DNA from: Dromaius novaehollandiae
Taxonomy: Eukaryota > Chordata > Aves > Casuariiformes > Dromaiidae
Assembly: GCF_036370855.1 (NCBI RefSeq)
Contig: NC_088099.1
Location: forward strand, 144,043,017 to 144,107,016
Direction of reading: 5' to 3'
Length of the DNA stretch: 64,000 nt
Under the pieces are notes generated by a model that saw nothing but the letters and a program-made list of their open reading frames with translations, made no database searches and had not been told where the DNA came from. Positions 36,701 through 51,700 of this stretch are shown here, in pieces; the first letter of the stretch is position 1, and every line of letters begins with the position of its first letter. A program made the position numbers and the translations under genes.

Positions 36701-39700
36701 TAGAACAGCCTTTTGCAAAAATGCTTCCCTGAGTGCCATGGTTAGTTTATAAAAGCATAGGTATCTCATGGAAAAGCCAGGGCAAATAGAGTCATCCTCC
36801 ACCACCATCACCCTAACTCGATCCCACTCTCTCCTCGCAGTTTTGGAATTTATCACAGAGCCATAGTTTGTACAGTGCAATGCTCAGATGGGGCTTCGTG
36901 ATAAGAGCTCCCAAGCTGTCTAATGCAATTTACTAACTGATGTTAAAGGAGTTGAGACAATGAGAATAAAAATCCAATTTAATAAATGGAAGCGCAGAAA
37001 CATATTGCCCATCAGAGAAGAACAATGACTCAAGAGAAGATTAAAATACACAGAATGAGAAAATAATTCATATTCACAAAGCTAGTAAAATGCCACTAAT
37101 TAAAAGCATGCTTGAAAGGCATTTTCCCATGATTTGGCCCACATCATTAAAAAAACATATCTGTCAATCACTCTTCCATACAACAACGTATCTTCCAACA
37201 TATCTGTCAATCATCTCAGAACACCAATAAAAGACGCAATTCAACATCTTCTAACCAACACGATAAACTCTCCAGTCACTGTTTAATTTTGTTTTCAAAT
37301 GACTTTTCATGAAAATATGTACTTACATTCTTCCTTATTTCCTTTTGGATGTAAAATGATCAGGTAAAGGCTTTATACTAAAACTTTTACTCCTCTTTTA
37401 CATGAGAATTATTAAGAATACTAGATTAACTTCCCCTCTGATACTAAGATTTTTGGGAAGCCTGCTAAGTTAGGCGGGTATTTCTAGACAAGCCTTAACA
37501 AGATTCATCAAAACCACCTTCAGATAAAAGCAAGAAGAGGAGTTTTTCTGTCAGCTTTCTACAGCATCATGATCCAGTTTCCCTCAGGAACTCAAAACCA
37601 CACAGATAAATCCTCCAATAAAAACAGGTTGCTCAGATGTATTATTCCTCTTATAGGTATTTTTAAAACACATTTTCAGGTTGTCCCTTTAAGTTAAGAG
37701 GCGGTACACTTAGAATAGCACTCGTATTTTCTTAGAATTCATTTTTAAAACATGCATTATTTTGGCAATGAAAATTAGTATTTTGGTCAACAATTTCAGT
37801 TTGATTTACAAATGATAAAATATTAAAAATCAATTACATTAAAAGTTCAATTATGCAGGAGGTCTATGCTCTAGAAACTAAGAATTTGCAAGCAAAAATG
37901 AATTACCAGCAGAGGAGAAGAAGGAAGAAGCAGTTGAAATAAGGTGATGGGTTGCCAGGGAGGAAAGAGTAATGAGCAGTGAAGCTAAAAACCTAAGGAA
38001 GGCCTAGAGAGGAGAAAAGGAAGAATGTTAAGGGAAAAAAAAAGAAGTAAGCTTATCACTAAGCAAGTTACAAGTCACTGTCAGAAGAAATATGAAAAAA
38101 AATAGCAGCAGATAGAATAAGGCAAGAAGATCAAAAAAGTATAATCATTCACATAGACACCAGAACAGCAGTTATCTCACCAACCCAAGTGCTCTATCAT
38201 CAGTGCAGACACAGGAGCTGAGAACCAACTCGTGTGATCAAAAATAAGACTTCTTAGAGTGTCACGATCTTTTGGCCATCTCTCGCCAAATAACTAGAAT
38301 TTAAAGATATGATGGCCTTCTCGAATAATTATAAGGAATTATGTCAGTGCTCATGGCCTTCTGTTAAACAAGACATACTAGGTTTGATTGGTAAAAGTTG
38401 CATGAATGTGAGTTCTTGCTCAGTGACTAATGCTTGTTCTGCTTTCATAAATTCCTTAAAAAAAAAAAAGAAGAAGGAAAGAAAAGGAAGGGAAAATCCT
38501 GTCGTTCATACAGTTAAGTACTTACTATATCTTAATGAGAATAAATATCATGTGTATACAATTTTACATTATTAATATTATATATAATTATAATTTTTAT
38601 ATATAATACATACCACATAATATATAATATATTGTTGTATTATAGTGTATAATATGTGTGATTAGATATAAACATCTTATACAGAATATATTAATATAAT
38701 TACAGAAATTGAGGCACCTCACTTGGCAGCAAGAATTAGTGTTGAAAGTATTAAAAAGGAAGTTAAAAATAACACTCAATTTTATTTTACTTTTTATACC
38801 ACTAAGTTTTGTAGCCAACAACTATATCAAGCTACTTCAGTGTTTTCACAACTGCAGCATATTGAAGGATTCATGCTTGACATAAATCTCAAATTGCCAC
38901 AATGAATATGTTAGTATGAAAAGGAAAAGGAAACAGAAATGAAAGAAAAAAGGTACGGGTGTTAAAATATTACTTTAGATTGCATGAAATATAAGTTAGA
39001 AAAGAAAATAAGTTGAAGCCCCAGTAAAAAAACCTTTAAAATATGGCATTTTGAAAACAAATAGTGACCTAAAAATGTTGCAACAATGCATATAATTGCA
39101 TTTCTGAGTAACTCCAGTAACAAATATGGCATGTGCGCATGTGCATGTGTGCATGAATAAATTTAACCTTACAAAAAGGTTAAACTAAACTAAAGTACAA
39201 CTATATTTTGAAGGCTGCAGTGGTCATCCATTTAACACTGTTATACCCTAAAGTGAATCTCAGTCTTCTGTAAGATGTCTTGAGACTAAAACAGTGTTAA
39301 ATGGATGACCACTGCAACCTTTACAAGTAACGTTTGGTGAACACTACTGAGTAGAGAAATTTCTGTCCAGATCGCCCAAAGTAATCTATTCAAGTTAGGA
39401 TGATTTTTTTTTTTTTTTAGTCCAATACATGAATATAGTCATCTGTGTAAAATTAAAAGAAACATCATTGAAGATCCAGCGACATGGTCACCTCCTATTT
39501 TGTTCTATCATGTAATGCAGTTATTTCTAACTGAGGTTTGTTGGAGAACTGCACAAGTATAAGGTGAATACTGGAAAGGAACAGAAATATGTTCTGCTCA
39601 GCTTGCTCTTATTTACAAGGTAAAAATATTGAGCCCTAAAAGGCAAAACCTTTTTATAAAACTGGCAGGCAGATGAAATTATGGGAATAGTATTAAGAAA

Positions 39701-42700
39701 ATGGCAGAAAACTGAAACAACAGTAAGGCATAGACTTCTTAAAAGTCATTATACACCAAAAATTTAAATTTTATATGCAGTCACTACTATACACGACATG
39801 TATGATCCCTTAATTCTAATGTACAGGGACAACGAATGGAGATGCTGGTGCAGAACTAATGGCATTCAGGTAATTTTAATCACAAAAAAAGAAGAGTGGC
39901 TAGAGTGGATGAAGATGGGGACCCACATAGACCAGTTTCACATCTCAGAGTGTCCAGCAATGGACACCTAGAAATAGAGAAAAATGAAATGATACTTCCC
40001 TTGGAATACTTCCCAGGTGTTAGCAATAAGGAACACATCCTACTTAAGATCTTTTTGCAGGTGGAAATGCAGAAAATTTATGAACATATTGATCTATATG
40101 GTGATTAGAAAACTACTGCCATCCAATGAACCAGGAAACCACAAGCTCCATTCCGCAACTGCCTTCATGCTAAACCCAAAGAAAGCCAAGAACAGACATG
40201 TACGGAAAATAAAAAAATAACACAGCAGTAAAGGAGGTTACAGGAAAAAACTGTTTAACAGCTGTGGAAGTACATTTCAGATAATCAAGCCTCTTTTTTT
40301 CAAACAGTTCCTCAATAGTAAAGGAAATATATTCCTTATTATGGTCCAATTTGTGATTTCATGGAATACTTCCAGGGTGGAAAGCTGTGATGCTACAGGA
40401 AAGCTACTAAATAATAACAATCAATCTTCTAGTTGTGATGACCCTGCCTCTTGAGGGACACACAAAGGAGGGAGGAAATAAAGAAAATGGAATTCTATTT
40501 TTCTATTCAGAATCCCATATGAATAGAAAATTAATAAAGTGTAGTTACCTATTAACACTATCATTTGCTGCTTGGATGCTGCTGTCTATTTGTAGAAGTG
40601 TCTTATAATCGATGTATGCCTGCCTATACCGCTCCATAGACTCATACGCCATTGCTCGTCGTAGAAGAGGCTTAAGAGAAAACGGCTGAAGTTCCAGAGC
40701 CCTGCAGAAAACAAAAAGAAAACGCAGCATTGAAAAAGAATAATGTTAATAATAATACTGAAATTTTTATTATATATACAGCTATACATAACACCTGCGA
40801 TTTCAGATGGGGCTTATAGTAACATAACCAAGGAAAACAGGAATTGAGTGGTTTATTACTTGCTCAGTATCCCAAATTAGATGCAGTTATAAAAGTGTTA
40901 GTGCTTTTATGACAACCTTCTCTACTCAAATCCGTATCTTCCATCTGGAAAACTACTTTCTTCAAGAAAAGACTGAAGTAATGAGAGCTGTTTAAAGGGA
41001 AAAGCTATTTTTCTTCTTCGATCTATAGGGATCTCAAGTATATGGTGCTTTTGCCTATATGATTTTCAGTTCTTCTTCCTTATATACAAGTATGCATATA
41101 CAAAAATGCATTTAATAAAACATTAATACATGCCTGCCTGTTTTTGGCTTTTAGACTTTTGCCTGTCTTTTGGCTTCAGTTGTTTCCTCTTCTGATTGAG
41201 CATCTGGTCAACAGTGAGTTCAATCCCTAATACAGTGTAATCAGAACTCCTTCCAAATACCATGGGCTTTTCCAGTAATATGAAGCAACAGACTACAAAA
41301 GCACTACTGATAAAAGATTACCTTTTATTAATCAATGATTCTTGCTAATGGGACAAAAAGATCAACACTGCAATATTGAAACTGAGATGAGTCTAGGGGA
41401 TTAGATTTCATAGAATCATAGAGTAATTGAGGTTGGGAGTTTCTAGTCCAACCTCTTGCTCAAAGCAGAGTCAGCTCTGAGGTCTGACCAGGTTGCTCAG
41501 GGCTTTATCCAGCCGGGTCCTGAAAACCTCTGAGGAAGGAACCTGTGCCACCTCTCTGGGCAACCTGTTGCAATGCATGACTGTCCTCACGAGGAAAAGG
41601 CTTTTTCTAATACACAGTCAGAACCTCTCATGTTTCAATTTGTCTGTGGTGTCTTGTCCTCCTGGTAAGGAGATCCAGGACTTGTCTTCTTGATAACCTC
41701 CTCACAGATCCTGACAGGCTGCAGTTAGGTCCCTCCAAAGCCATCTCTCTTCTACGCTAAACAAGCCCTGTTCCCTTAGCCTCTCCTCACGAGGCAAGTG
41801 CTCCAGCCCCAACCATCTCAGCAACACTCCGCTGAACTCGCTCTAATCAATCAATATCTTTGTACTGGGGGGCTGAAAACTGACACAGTATTGTAGATGT
41901 TGTCTAACGAGTGCTGAGTACAAGGAGATAATCACTTCGTTCTAGTAAAAATATTTGACATTCTGTAACTTAGAAGAGAATTAATGTAGGTTTCAGACTC
42001 TTAACATCCAGAACAAAGTAAAAACCCAACCACAAATAAATTCAGGGGAAGAACATATGGCTTGAAGAATAAAATCAGTGGGAATGGAAAACCACATTTC
42101 TAGGTAAGCACTCAAACATAATACAGCCACAGAGCAAGCCACATCACAGCACTAAATACGAGAAAATAAGGTTACTATGTAGGAGCCCTATTTCACTCTC
42201 TATAGCAAGAAAGAAAGGTACTCCAAGCCAGAGTCTTTAGAAGAAGAGACACAACAGGGGTTTTGATACACTTCTAAGCCATAAATAGTTACAGCATAAT
42301 AAAAGATAAATGTTCAAAACTTATTTTTATATCAAGAATATAAGCAGTACAACACCATTTTTGGCTTTTAATAAACCAAGTAACCCATTCTTAGAACACC
42401 CTACTTATGTTGTGCTGCCTTCAATAGATTTAGTTGACATTATCTAATCTGCGTGTCTGCAGTTTTGCAGTTCTGCTTCCCAGTCTCTAAATTCCTTCCA
42501 CCTCTGTTGTGCTCACTAAGCATCACAGGTCTTTGGGTATCCAGAAAATATGCCCAACATTAAGGATGGTATCATAAAGTAGTAAGAAAATAAGCTTATA
42601 ATTGGTAAGAACAGAAAACCCCAAACCTTTGTATTACTGACTTCAATTACGTCTCCCATACTAAAACCAATCTGAATAAAAAACAGTGATGGCTGTTAAG

Positions 42701-45700
42701 TGTGCAATTTTGTTCTATCAGCCAGCTGTCTACGATCTTGCAACTACTTTAACAAAATATTGTTAACAAGTCAATTTTTTTCAGATGACGTTTTCAGGAA
42801 ATTTTGCTACCAGGCAGAATATATATAGTAAGTTAACCATTTAATCAATACAAAGTTACATATATATTTCATATTTAAGTATTTTTATAGCTACATTGTA
42901 CTATGTTTTTATAGCTAGGTTTCATTGTGCTACGAAAAAATCTGATTAATTAATAGGACTTCTAACCGTCTTGGGATCCTCTTTTGCCCCTTACACCTCA
43001 GTATTATTAACCCTGTATGAGGAAATATAACAAAGGACATCTAGAAATACTGTAGTACTTTAGTGGAAGGCAGTGTTTGGAAGGTATTGAAGGTGTCTGA
43101 CCTTCTCTCATTCCTGTGTCTTTAAAAGCCACAAGAAACAGAAAGGATTTTAGCTCAATTCCTGAACAGCTGTAATCACAGTCTGCAATTACTCTGAATG
43201 TAGAATGTTTTTCTTATAGAAAAACGCAGAACACACACATATTCACCATATGCATGATTGAAAGCTGTTTCCAACAGTGTTATAAGCCTCTGGGTTAACA
43301 AAAGTTTTTACATGTAAGTACAGAGCACTACTGAAACAAGCCTCCTTTTACGTTAAAAATTTTAAGCCTTCTATGCATTTCTATGTACACATCAAGACTA
43401 ACAACTGCTTTCACACAGTAAGACAACAAACTAAAAGTTACTCCTTCCCTAGGTTCCATGTGATTGTTTATACAACTGACAAATAAACATACCTGTCATT
43501 TAGACAAGGAATCAGCCTTTATTAAAGACTGTTCTAAGCCAAATTGTAAGAACAAGATATCAATTAAAATGTTTAATCATCATCAGGAATGTTGCTGTCC
43601 TACATGGGAGGTTGCAATTTACCTGTTACAATCCTGAATACAGTCACTGCAGTTCCCTTCTTTGAGGTAACACGCTGCTCTGTTTGAGTATAAGATACTT
43701 ATATCACCTGGACTTTGTTCTCCTAAAAGAATATACAATTACAATCAAAAACCATTACTAAAATTACATTCAAGAATTAAAGACTTGCATACTCTGAGCT
43801 GCACTGCAGTGATGCAGTCTGCTGATGACGCAAAGCTGCAAGAAGCTTTTGTTTATCCTGTCACCTAGAATATGCAATTATTCAAACACATAAATAAATG
43901 CAAACATCTCTGCCCCAAGAAAGTTAAAAGATCATTTCACTCATTTTCCTGTATTTTGTATTATGTGCACTGTTCTCTACTGTCCATCACAAAGAATTTA
44001 CTGCATTGTAGCTCATGTCAAAAATCGAGGCATATGCTAAGTTAGTTAATTTGTAGTTCCTTTAAGTAATCTAAACAACAATCCTAAATTTAGGGATAAA
44101 GTATCACACTCACCTGAACCCACGACATATTCAATTGCTGCTGAGTATTTGAGCGCAGCTTCTCCAAACTGCCCACTCTTAAATAACTCATTTCCTTCAC
44201 TTTTTAGTTTTGCTGCAGTAGGAGGAAGCAAAGAACTGCCACCATCAGCAGACAGAGACCCTGTTCCATGCGATCTGGAGATCTTCCCAACTTCATGGCT
44301 TTCACTCTTTTGGTCACTGTTTAAATAGCCATTAGCTTCATCTTCATGGTCTGATAAATGTTTTTGTGCTTTTTTCTCTGATGTGCCTTTCTTTACTCCA
44401 TTCTCAGTGTATTCCTTCTGCTTCTGTGTCTCTCTTTCTTCTGACTTAATGCCACCTCCTTTGCTAGGAAACTTTTTCTGTGCGTTGCCCATTTCAGCCT
44501 TCTCAGTAGCTGCCTCTCCTATTACTGGCACACCAATTTCTACAAGGAAGTTAATCAGCAGTTAGAGCTTGCATCATCAGAAGAAACTATTGTTATTGCA
44601 AAAGAGGGGAGTACTTCCAAGGAACACAGAATACTTAAGGAATCTTCATTTTATAAGGATTTGTTTGCCTCCGAACACACTTACAGGAGCACAGAAAAAT
44701 TCCTAGTTACTAGCAATCTGTAATTATTGTTGAGGATGTGTCATTGAGAGATCTCATTTCTCCTTGCTGAGCATTTTCTAATCCCCCGTTCTGTCATGTC
44801 AGAATGGTACAGAAGTTACCTTGAAATTAACTCTTTAAATACTGAATATTAAAATACTGGTACTTTGATTTTCCATGAACAAATCAAAATTCTTCCATGC
44901 TAAAATTAGAGCACACAACTAACAAAATAGTAACATTACACATATTAGAACCCTCCTCAAATATAACTTAGAGGAGGAGGCACAAGAGCTCATAATGGCA
45001 AAAGGCCTTTTATAAAGTTTAGATCATTAAATTAATAATAAATAGTAGAGAATATTAAATTAGAGAAAAATGCATACAGTATCAAATATTAGCATAAATA
45101 AATTGCTTAGTTACCTGAACAGATTACCATTACAGTATTCAAATGTAGATTTCAACAGAAAACTGCATTCAAGAGTACTGACTCTTGAAATTATCAGTCA
45201 GGCAAAGGTAACTCTGTAAACAATCCATTTTGTAGTTTGCTGCTATTAATCAAGAAGCTGGGTTTTCATCTTCCCTTGATGAGAGGTACTCTGCCATCAA
45301 ACAGATTTTTTTTCAAATTCCTTCATATATTAAGAGTGATGATTCCTATTGACTCAAACTAAAATTTTGAAGTTGATGGAAAAATCAATGAACTCCAGGT
45401 TGTTCCCAAATTACAAAAAATTTTTTTTAAATGCACACCATTTACTGAAATCAAACCAGACAGGATGGAAAAGTGTAAGATGCTTAAAAGTAGATAGCGC
45501 CATATGCAGCAGAGCTCCTAGAGCCTTGTTCCGGGTGGACGTGTGCTTCACAGCCGATTGGCGAGCACCTAAGAGACGAACGCTCCAACAGAGTCCTTCC
45601 TGCCTGTAGTCTCTCTCTTTAGAAATATCTGGTTTTTTAGTAAGTTTTTCCAGCTTTTTTCCACAGAGGGAATAGCGGTAGGATAAATATATTCTACCCA

Positions 45701-48700
45701 AAACCTATTTTAATGAAACTTAAAGTAAGCTATTTATATTTGAGACTTCCATCCATTCACCAGATCTGACAATGCCAAATATGCCAAAAGGTTCAACTCT
45801 ATGAAGTAGGAAGGAATATGATAAAAGGCTAGATGGACAGATGAGCAAAGACAGCAGTATTATAATCATCAGTTCCTTAGGATACATGCTAGAATAGCTT
45901 TAATTTACATTCACCCAAACAGAGAATACTCTATATACCTTCCAGTAAGAAAAAGGAAAAAAAAGTTTTAAATGCACAGACAAAAAAGTGACTGGGCAAG
46001 TTTCTTGGACAAAATTCTAGAGAGAAACACTCTGGAAGAGCATCCCAACTGCCACAGACAAGGCAAAAGCAAGAAAAGCACACAGTTAATGTGAACTATC
46101 CTTGCCTTAATACACAAGAAAATTTCCTGAAGATGAAGTGTGCAGAACCAATTCTGGCATAGGTGGGAAAGATTTATAAAATTTGGAGTCTCCTTGAAAA
46201 TAAAGAATATGCATAATGATCTTGTTTAGTTGTCAGATTATGCAACGTCCCTAAACAGTTCTGGATTGAGTAAACACCACACACAAAATTGTGCATATCT
46301 ATTTCTCTATCTCAAATCCAATCCGCACAATCTTTCAGTTTCAGTGTTGATAACATAAACAATATTTCTGTATTGGTTTCAACAGGGAAATGTATTCATA
46401 AAAGCAGTAGTCTGCACTTTGCCTTAAAAAGAAGGGATGCTAATAAACTTTTCTTAAAGAAAGAAATTGCCTAGATACATTGTAAATTCAAAAGTTAAAA
46501 AAAAGATACTGAAAAGTATGGATAGGATTTTGACTGAAATGACAACAAATATAAACTAGAAAGAACTTTAATTTATTTTAATATTAAAAAGAACCAACTT
46601 GAAATGGAAGGGCTGTCACAAATCAAATACTCCAAAAAGAATATTTCAAGGATTTTTTTGTAATGGATGACATCATCTTTCATTTAATATTATTTTCCAG
46701 CTACACAATGTATTTATCCTCCAGAAGCACAGCACAAAAATAATGGTGACAGAATGAAAAGCAAAATACCTTACTTCAGTTCACAATCAATTCACCGATG
46801 AACCCAGGTAACAGTTTTAATTCTCTTATCAGCTCTGGACTAGCTATATTAGAAGGCAACTGGAATCGTCCAAATCTCCACAGATGAATTTTTAATATTT
46901 TTAATAATGTTTTGCTTTTGTGCCACACAGTGCCAGTAAATTTCTGTTTTTATTACTTGCTCTTGCTTTAGCTGATATAAATTGGACCTGAATTGTTCTA
47001 AGCTAGAACATATAACAGACAGAATTCTCAAGTAATTCTAATTTCTGACTGTTCAGGAGCAGTAAAACTAAAATTAAACAACAATCTGGGCTGCAAGAGC
47101 AACAGGAACAGAGAAGATTGAAGTCTTTCCTAATAGGGAATGAAAAGAATTACTGGTCCACATGTATACTGGCCTTCTAACTGAGGGTTCAGGAAATTCA
47201 CTACACATGCAACTGTAGAGTTAATTTTCAGTGCTGTTTATCTTAGCATAATCTAATTTTGCATATTGCTAGCTTGCAATACAGCCTAAAAGCCACAGCA
47301 GGTTGCGCTTCATTGTGCCAGAGCCTATACGAATCAATTATAAATGAGAGTTTACAGAGTATACAGTTCTAAAAATCAAAAATAACACATGAGCAAGCAC
47401 CCTGGGAAGAGGTTAGGCAATACAGAATAACTAGTCTAATGGTGGCCAAACAACCTCCTACAAGGCCTCATCAATAATGCTTCTAACCATAACAAGAACA
47501 GACACAGTAAATTATTATTCAAGAACACAGCAGCAAAGGAAGTTTCTATTACAGTAAAGTTCTTGTCAGGGAGATTAGTAAGAATTAAGATTTGATTAGA
47601 TGTGAATTCATGTATGGCATAAGGGTCAAGTGAGCGAAGACAGAGAAGCACAGGTACAGGAGCACAGCCGGTAAGCATTAACCAACAGATCATGCCTCAG
47701 TCATCTCAGAGCTTCAGTGGCAGAGGAGAGCAGAAAGCAGTATTAGCAATGCTGGAAATACAAAAGCAAGCACAACTGGTCTCTTAAGCAGCAAAAAGCT
47801 CTAATCATCTCCTACCTGATAAGCTTTGCTTCCAAATGAATCAGAAACTTCAAAATGCAAATCTAAGACCTTACTCATTGCTCTCCGTGAAAAGCCATGA
47901 AACATCAACACATATGTTGAAGAATTATCGGTAGCATCAGATAAATCTTTCACTACTCATATGGAATAATTCAAGAAATAAAGAAAATATAAAGACAAAG
48001 AATCCAGTTTTATTTGAATACTTCCATTTAATAAAACACGTTTAGAAAATCAATAAGAGAAACTCAAAGAGTATTATCAACCCTACTTGTTTTGGAAAGC
48101 CGTAAAACCAGTCATTGTGATAGTATCTGTTATATTTAATGGCAGAAATCACATTACTTCAGAGAAACAATCATGGTCAAAATCAGCAGAGAATATGTTA
48201 TGTAACTCATAAAGGATGCTGAGCCAGTTTTCCTACCTATTCAGCTCCCTAACAACACCCCTAAAAAAGACAACCTAGTGAAAGAAAATGAAGTCACAAG
48301 ATAGCAGACTGACATAAGGAGATGACCTAAGAATGGTACCACATCATGTTAAAAAGGCATCTGATTGCTGCTGTCATTTTCAATGACAAGGAGCATAATT
48401 TGGTGCTAACGAGAAGAAAAGAGACTAGAAAAAAAACACGAAATAATTTTCTGAAGCCAACTGCTGTGGCATCAAGTAAATTTAGTAACATATATAAAGC
48501 CAAGCTAGAAGTCAGAAGAAGGATTTAACACACAGGAAAAATAAATGCATTGAAGCTTCAAGTACTAAACCAGCAATCGCAAAGTGCACAAAATAGCAGA
48601 ACACATATGAAATCAAAGAAAACAATCCTGACTTGAGAAAGATGTCTCATCCAGAAGAAGAATATTCTCTTGACCTCTAAAGCTTAATAAATAAACCATT

Positions 48701-51700
48701 CACAAAAAATCTGGGCAACATCTCTTCCAATGGTACACTAGCAATATGTAGATTTGTCTGTTATGAGGTTTCTTTTATGTGCCTAAAGCATATCTTTTTA
48801 AAGATCTGAAGCAATAACAGGTTGAAAGAAAATAATTTTAAAGCTAACTTAGATTTTGTTTAAATACACTCTTCTTTTTACAAATAAATATTTTATGCAT
48901 TTCAGAACTCAGTTTACTGTATTTTTTTAATTGTTCTAACAGATTAAGAAAAATATCACAAAATTCAGCAAATTTTAATGAATAAAAAGGGCTGTGTAAA
49001 ACATAATATTTAAGACCAAAGGAAACCATATTTCTTTTTTGAGATTATAACTTCTTATAAACGTATCACTATGCCAGATGCTTTTTCACATATGCACATG
49101 ATTTTCAGTTTTTTAGTGTCTGATTATTAGTATTTTTATTTTCTAGGATGCAAGCACTTTTCAGTTTCTATTGCCCAAAATGGATTTTAATTGCTTTTGC
49201 TTTCAGAGACATAGAAGATGAAGGGAGACTACATATGGACCATTTGTTCAAAGTTAAGAAATCAACTTTTCAGAGTTAAAGAAAGCATGAAATGTTTTTT
49301 TGTTTTTCTTTCCATCTATAAATTAAAAGATTAGTAGGAATGCATGAGGCTTATTGACTATAATGTGAAGTAAATGTAACTATACTTGCCTAGAAAAAAA
49401 ATGCTTACTCTATTTGTTGCTATTACCTAAACAGAACATATCAGATTTATTCAATAATTGTATTGACTTTGTATTTGTTTCCAGATGCACTTTAAAATAT
49501 AGAGTAATCTAGGAAGATGTAAATAGCTTGCCCCCTAAGTCTCAAAATACTTATTTATATCCCATGAACACATACATCATTGATGTTAGCTGACAATCTT
49601 CCGTACGTTTAGAATCCTAACCCTTCATCAACTGAATGGGAGTCTTGCTAAGGACCTCAAAGGCACTTTAGTCATCTGAATGCTCCCAGTGGAAAACAAC
49701 CTCAAATTAACTAATATTTAAGGCTAGGGATGTGGTTTTACCTGAGGAGACTTAGTGTATACATACTGATTTTGAAAAATATATTTTTCTTAAAGTCTTG
49801 TGCAAATAGTTCATTATGAAATCATACACATACAGTCTACTCTTCACAATACAGGACAATTTACAAGTTTAAGTGGAAAATTGTGCTTATTGGAAAACCC
49901 ACAGTGCGTGCACTGATTTAAGTCCAAGACAAAGAACTACATAGGCCATGAAAGACACAAAAGCCCCAATCATCACACCAAATTATCTTAAAGAACCAAA
50001 AGAAAGGGGAAAGGGTGGAAATCAACCCAAGGATGTCATCAATCTGTTGCAGGCTGGGGCCCAGATATGCAGCTGGATCTAAAAGCAATCTGCTAGTGCA
50101 AGCCTCAATAGCCTCACTTACTCCTACAGTCAGGCATTCTGGTTATGCCAGCAGCTTCATCTCAGTAGTCTTGCAGTTACTCACATAATACTCCAGACAC
50201 AGAAGCTGTATTTCAACTGCTTGTAAGCTACACACAGCGCAAGAACTACACGTTCTTGTATATACTTTCAGTGCACAGAGATAAGCTTTTAAGTTAAAAA
50301 ATATGATTCATTTTTTTTGAAACAAGAGTCAAGCTAACTACCACTTGATCATTTTGACACTCTCTGATCCCATCACTAATATAGGAAGGAAAAAATGCAG
50401 AAGGAAAAGGTGATGGTGGAAAGGCAGGAGAGCTGTATGAGGGAAATAGCTAAGGAGCACAAGATGTTCTCTAACACCAGGAGAAATAACTTCCAGGACC
50501 CACATCAAAGGACAAGTCTGAAATCATAGAGGACACAAGGAAGTAGCTGATTTTTGTGAGCATTTTCCATCCATCTCTGCCTTATACTCTTCTTATAATT
50601 CCAAAGGCATGTGTAATACAATGGGATTCTAGATTTCACACTCTGAGAAGATCTACTTTTAAGTACAGAATATAATTTTCGTCTTCAAATGGGACAACTA
50701 TTTTTACAAGCAAATACGGATGAATTGTGTGAATAAAGCTTGTAGTATCAAAGGCAATGATTTTTTCTTAGGTTAAAACTGAATAGAAAATTATATGACA
50801 TTACTTTTATCTCCTCTGCTTCTTTCATAATCTTTCGCATTTTCCCCTCTTTCTTCATCAGCTTCTGAATCCTCTATATCTTGAATTAGTATTTTTTTTC
50901 CTTTGCTTTTAGTCTCAGATACCGGCTTTAAATCTTCCAGTTTCTTTTCAATCTCTAACAGATTTTTCTGCAATACAGAAACAAATAGCAATAGCAGAAA
51001 CCTTTTTTAAAGGTATATAAACTGTAATTTATAGCCAGAAGGTATATTCTGTTAAATAGTCCACATAACAACCTGATAAATTAACCAGATAAGTGTTACA
51101 AATATAAAAATAGAGAAAATACATGTGACTTTTCCAAGAGTCAGTATCGGAACTGAGATTAACACTCTATTTTTGTCTCTTAGAAACTCAATCAGAAGCC
51201 ATTACACAAATAAATACATGCCTTTCATGAATGAACTGTTTAGGTCAAAAATTTAAATAAAATAATTAAGAAAGAAAGTAGATTGTGCTATTGTGACACC
51301 TGACATGGTCTACTCAGAAAAGACATATTTAAGACCCATGGATGACATGCTCTTTCCAGAATCTCTGAGAAAGCTTAAAACAAGTTTATCAAAATGTATG
51401 CTATGAAGAGCTCAGTGTCTGATGGATATGAGGGAGGGGTGTAACTGATAGAATAGAACCAAAGAGATAACAATTTCTTAGCAGTGTAGCAGAAGCACCC
51501 TGTTGAATAATGAAAAGGTTTGCTACTACTGCAAGAAATACAAATTGGATGATTAAACAGCCTCTCATTCTGTAATCATTTTTGGATTAATTAGGAAAAA
51601 AACCTCCAATTTCCCTTTACACTTTCAGAGCAGAATAAGACACATCCAACTTACTCGCTATTCTGTTTTTTTTTCCATGCTGTGCCATTTCAGCACTCAG

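Larger units (their letters stand above)
35123..40548 (-). other. SPAG1: SPAG1 intron with AT repeat and hairpin
   Basis: 5.4 kb intron. It includes an AT-rich low-complexity tract (38560-38700), a 17-bp direct repeat (37154-37170 and 37197-37213), a T run (39407-39418) and a long perfect inverted repeat (39211-39321). No coding exon is needed or seen here. Confidence 0.75.

Noticed and set aside
36417-36880. Two overlapping - strand open frames of 91 and 85 codons
   Set aside because: Different frames, no similarity recognised and not needed for SPAG1 continuity.
44529-44531. GTG as a start codon for a separate 161-residue protein
   Set aside because: It lies inside a SPAG1 exon that joins in phase to the exon ending at 50805; vertebrate genes rarely start at GTG and the domain continuity is clear.
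45411-45701. 96-codon - strand open frame in the longest SPAG1 intron
   Set aside because: No recognised domain; inserting it would break the continuous exon phases on either side (50805 to 44539 join directly).
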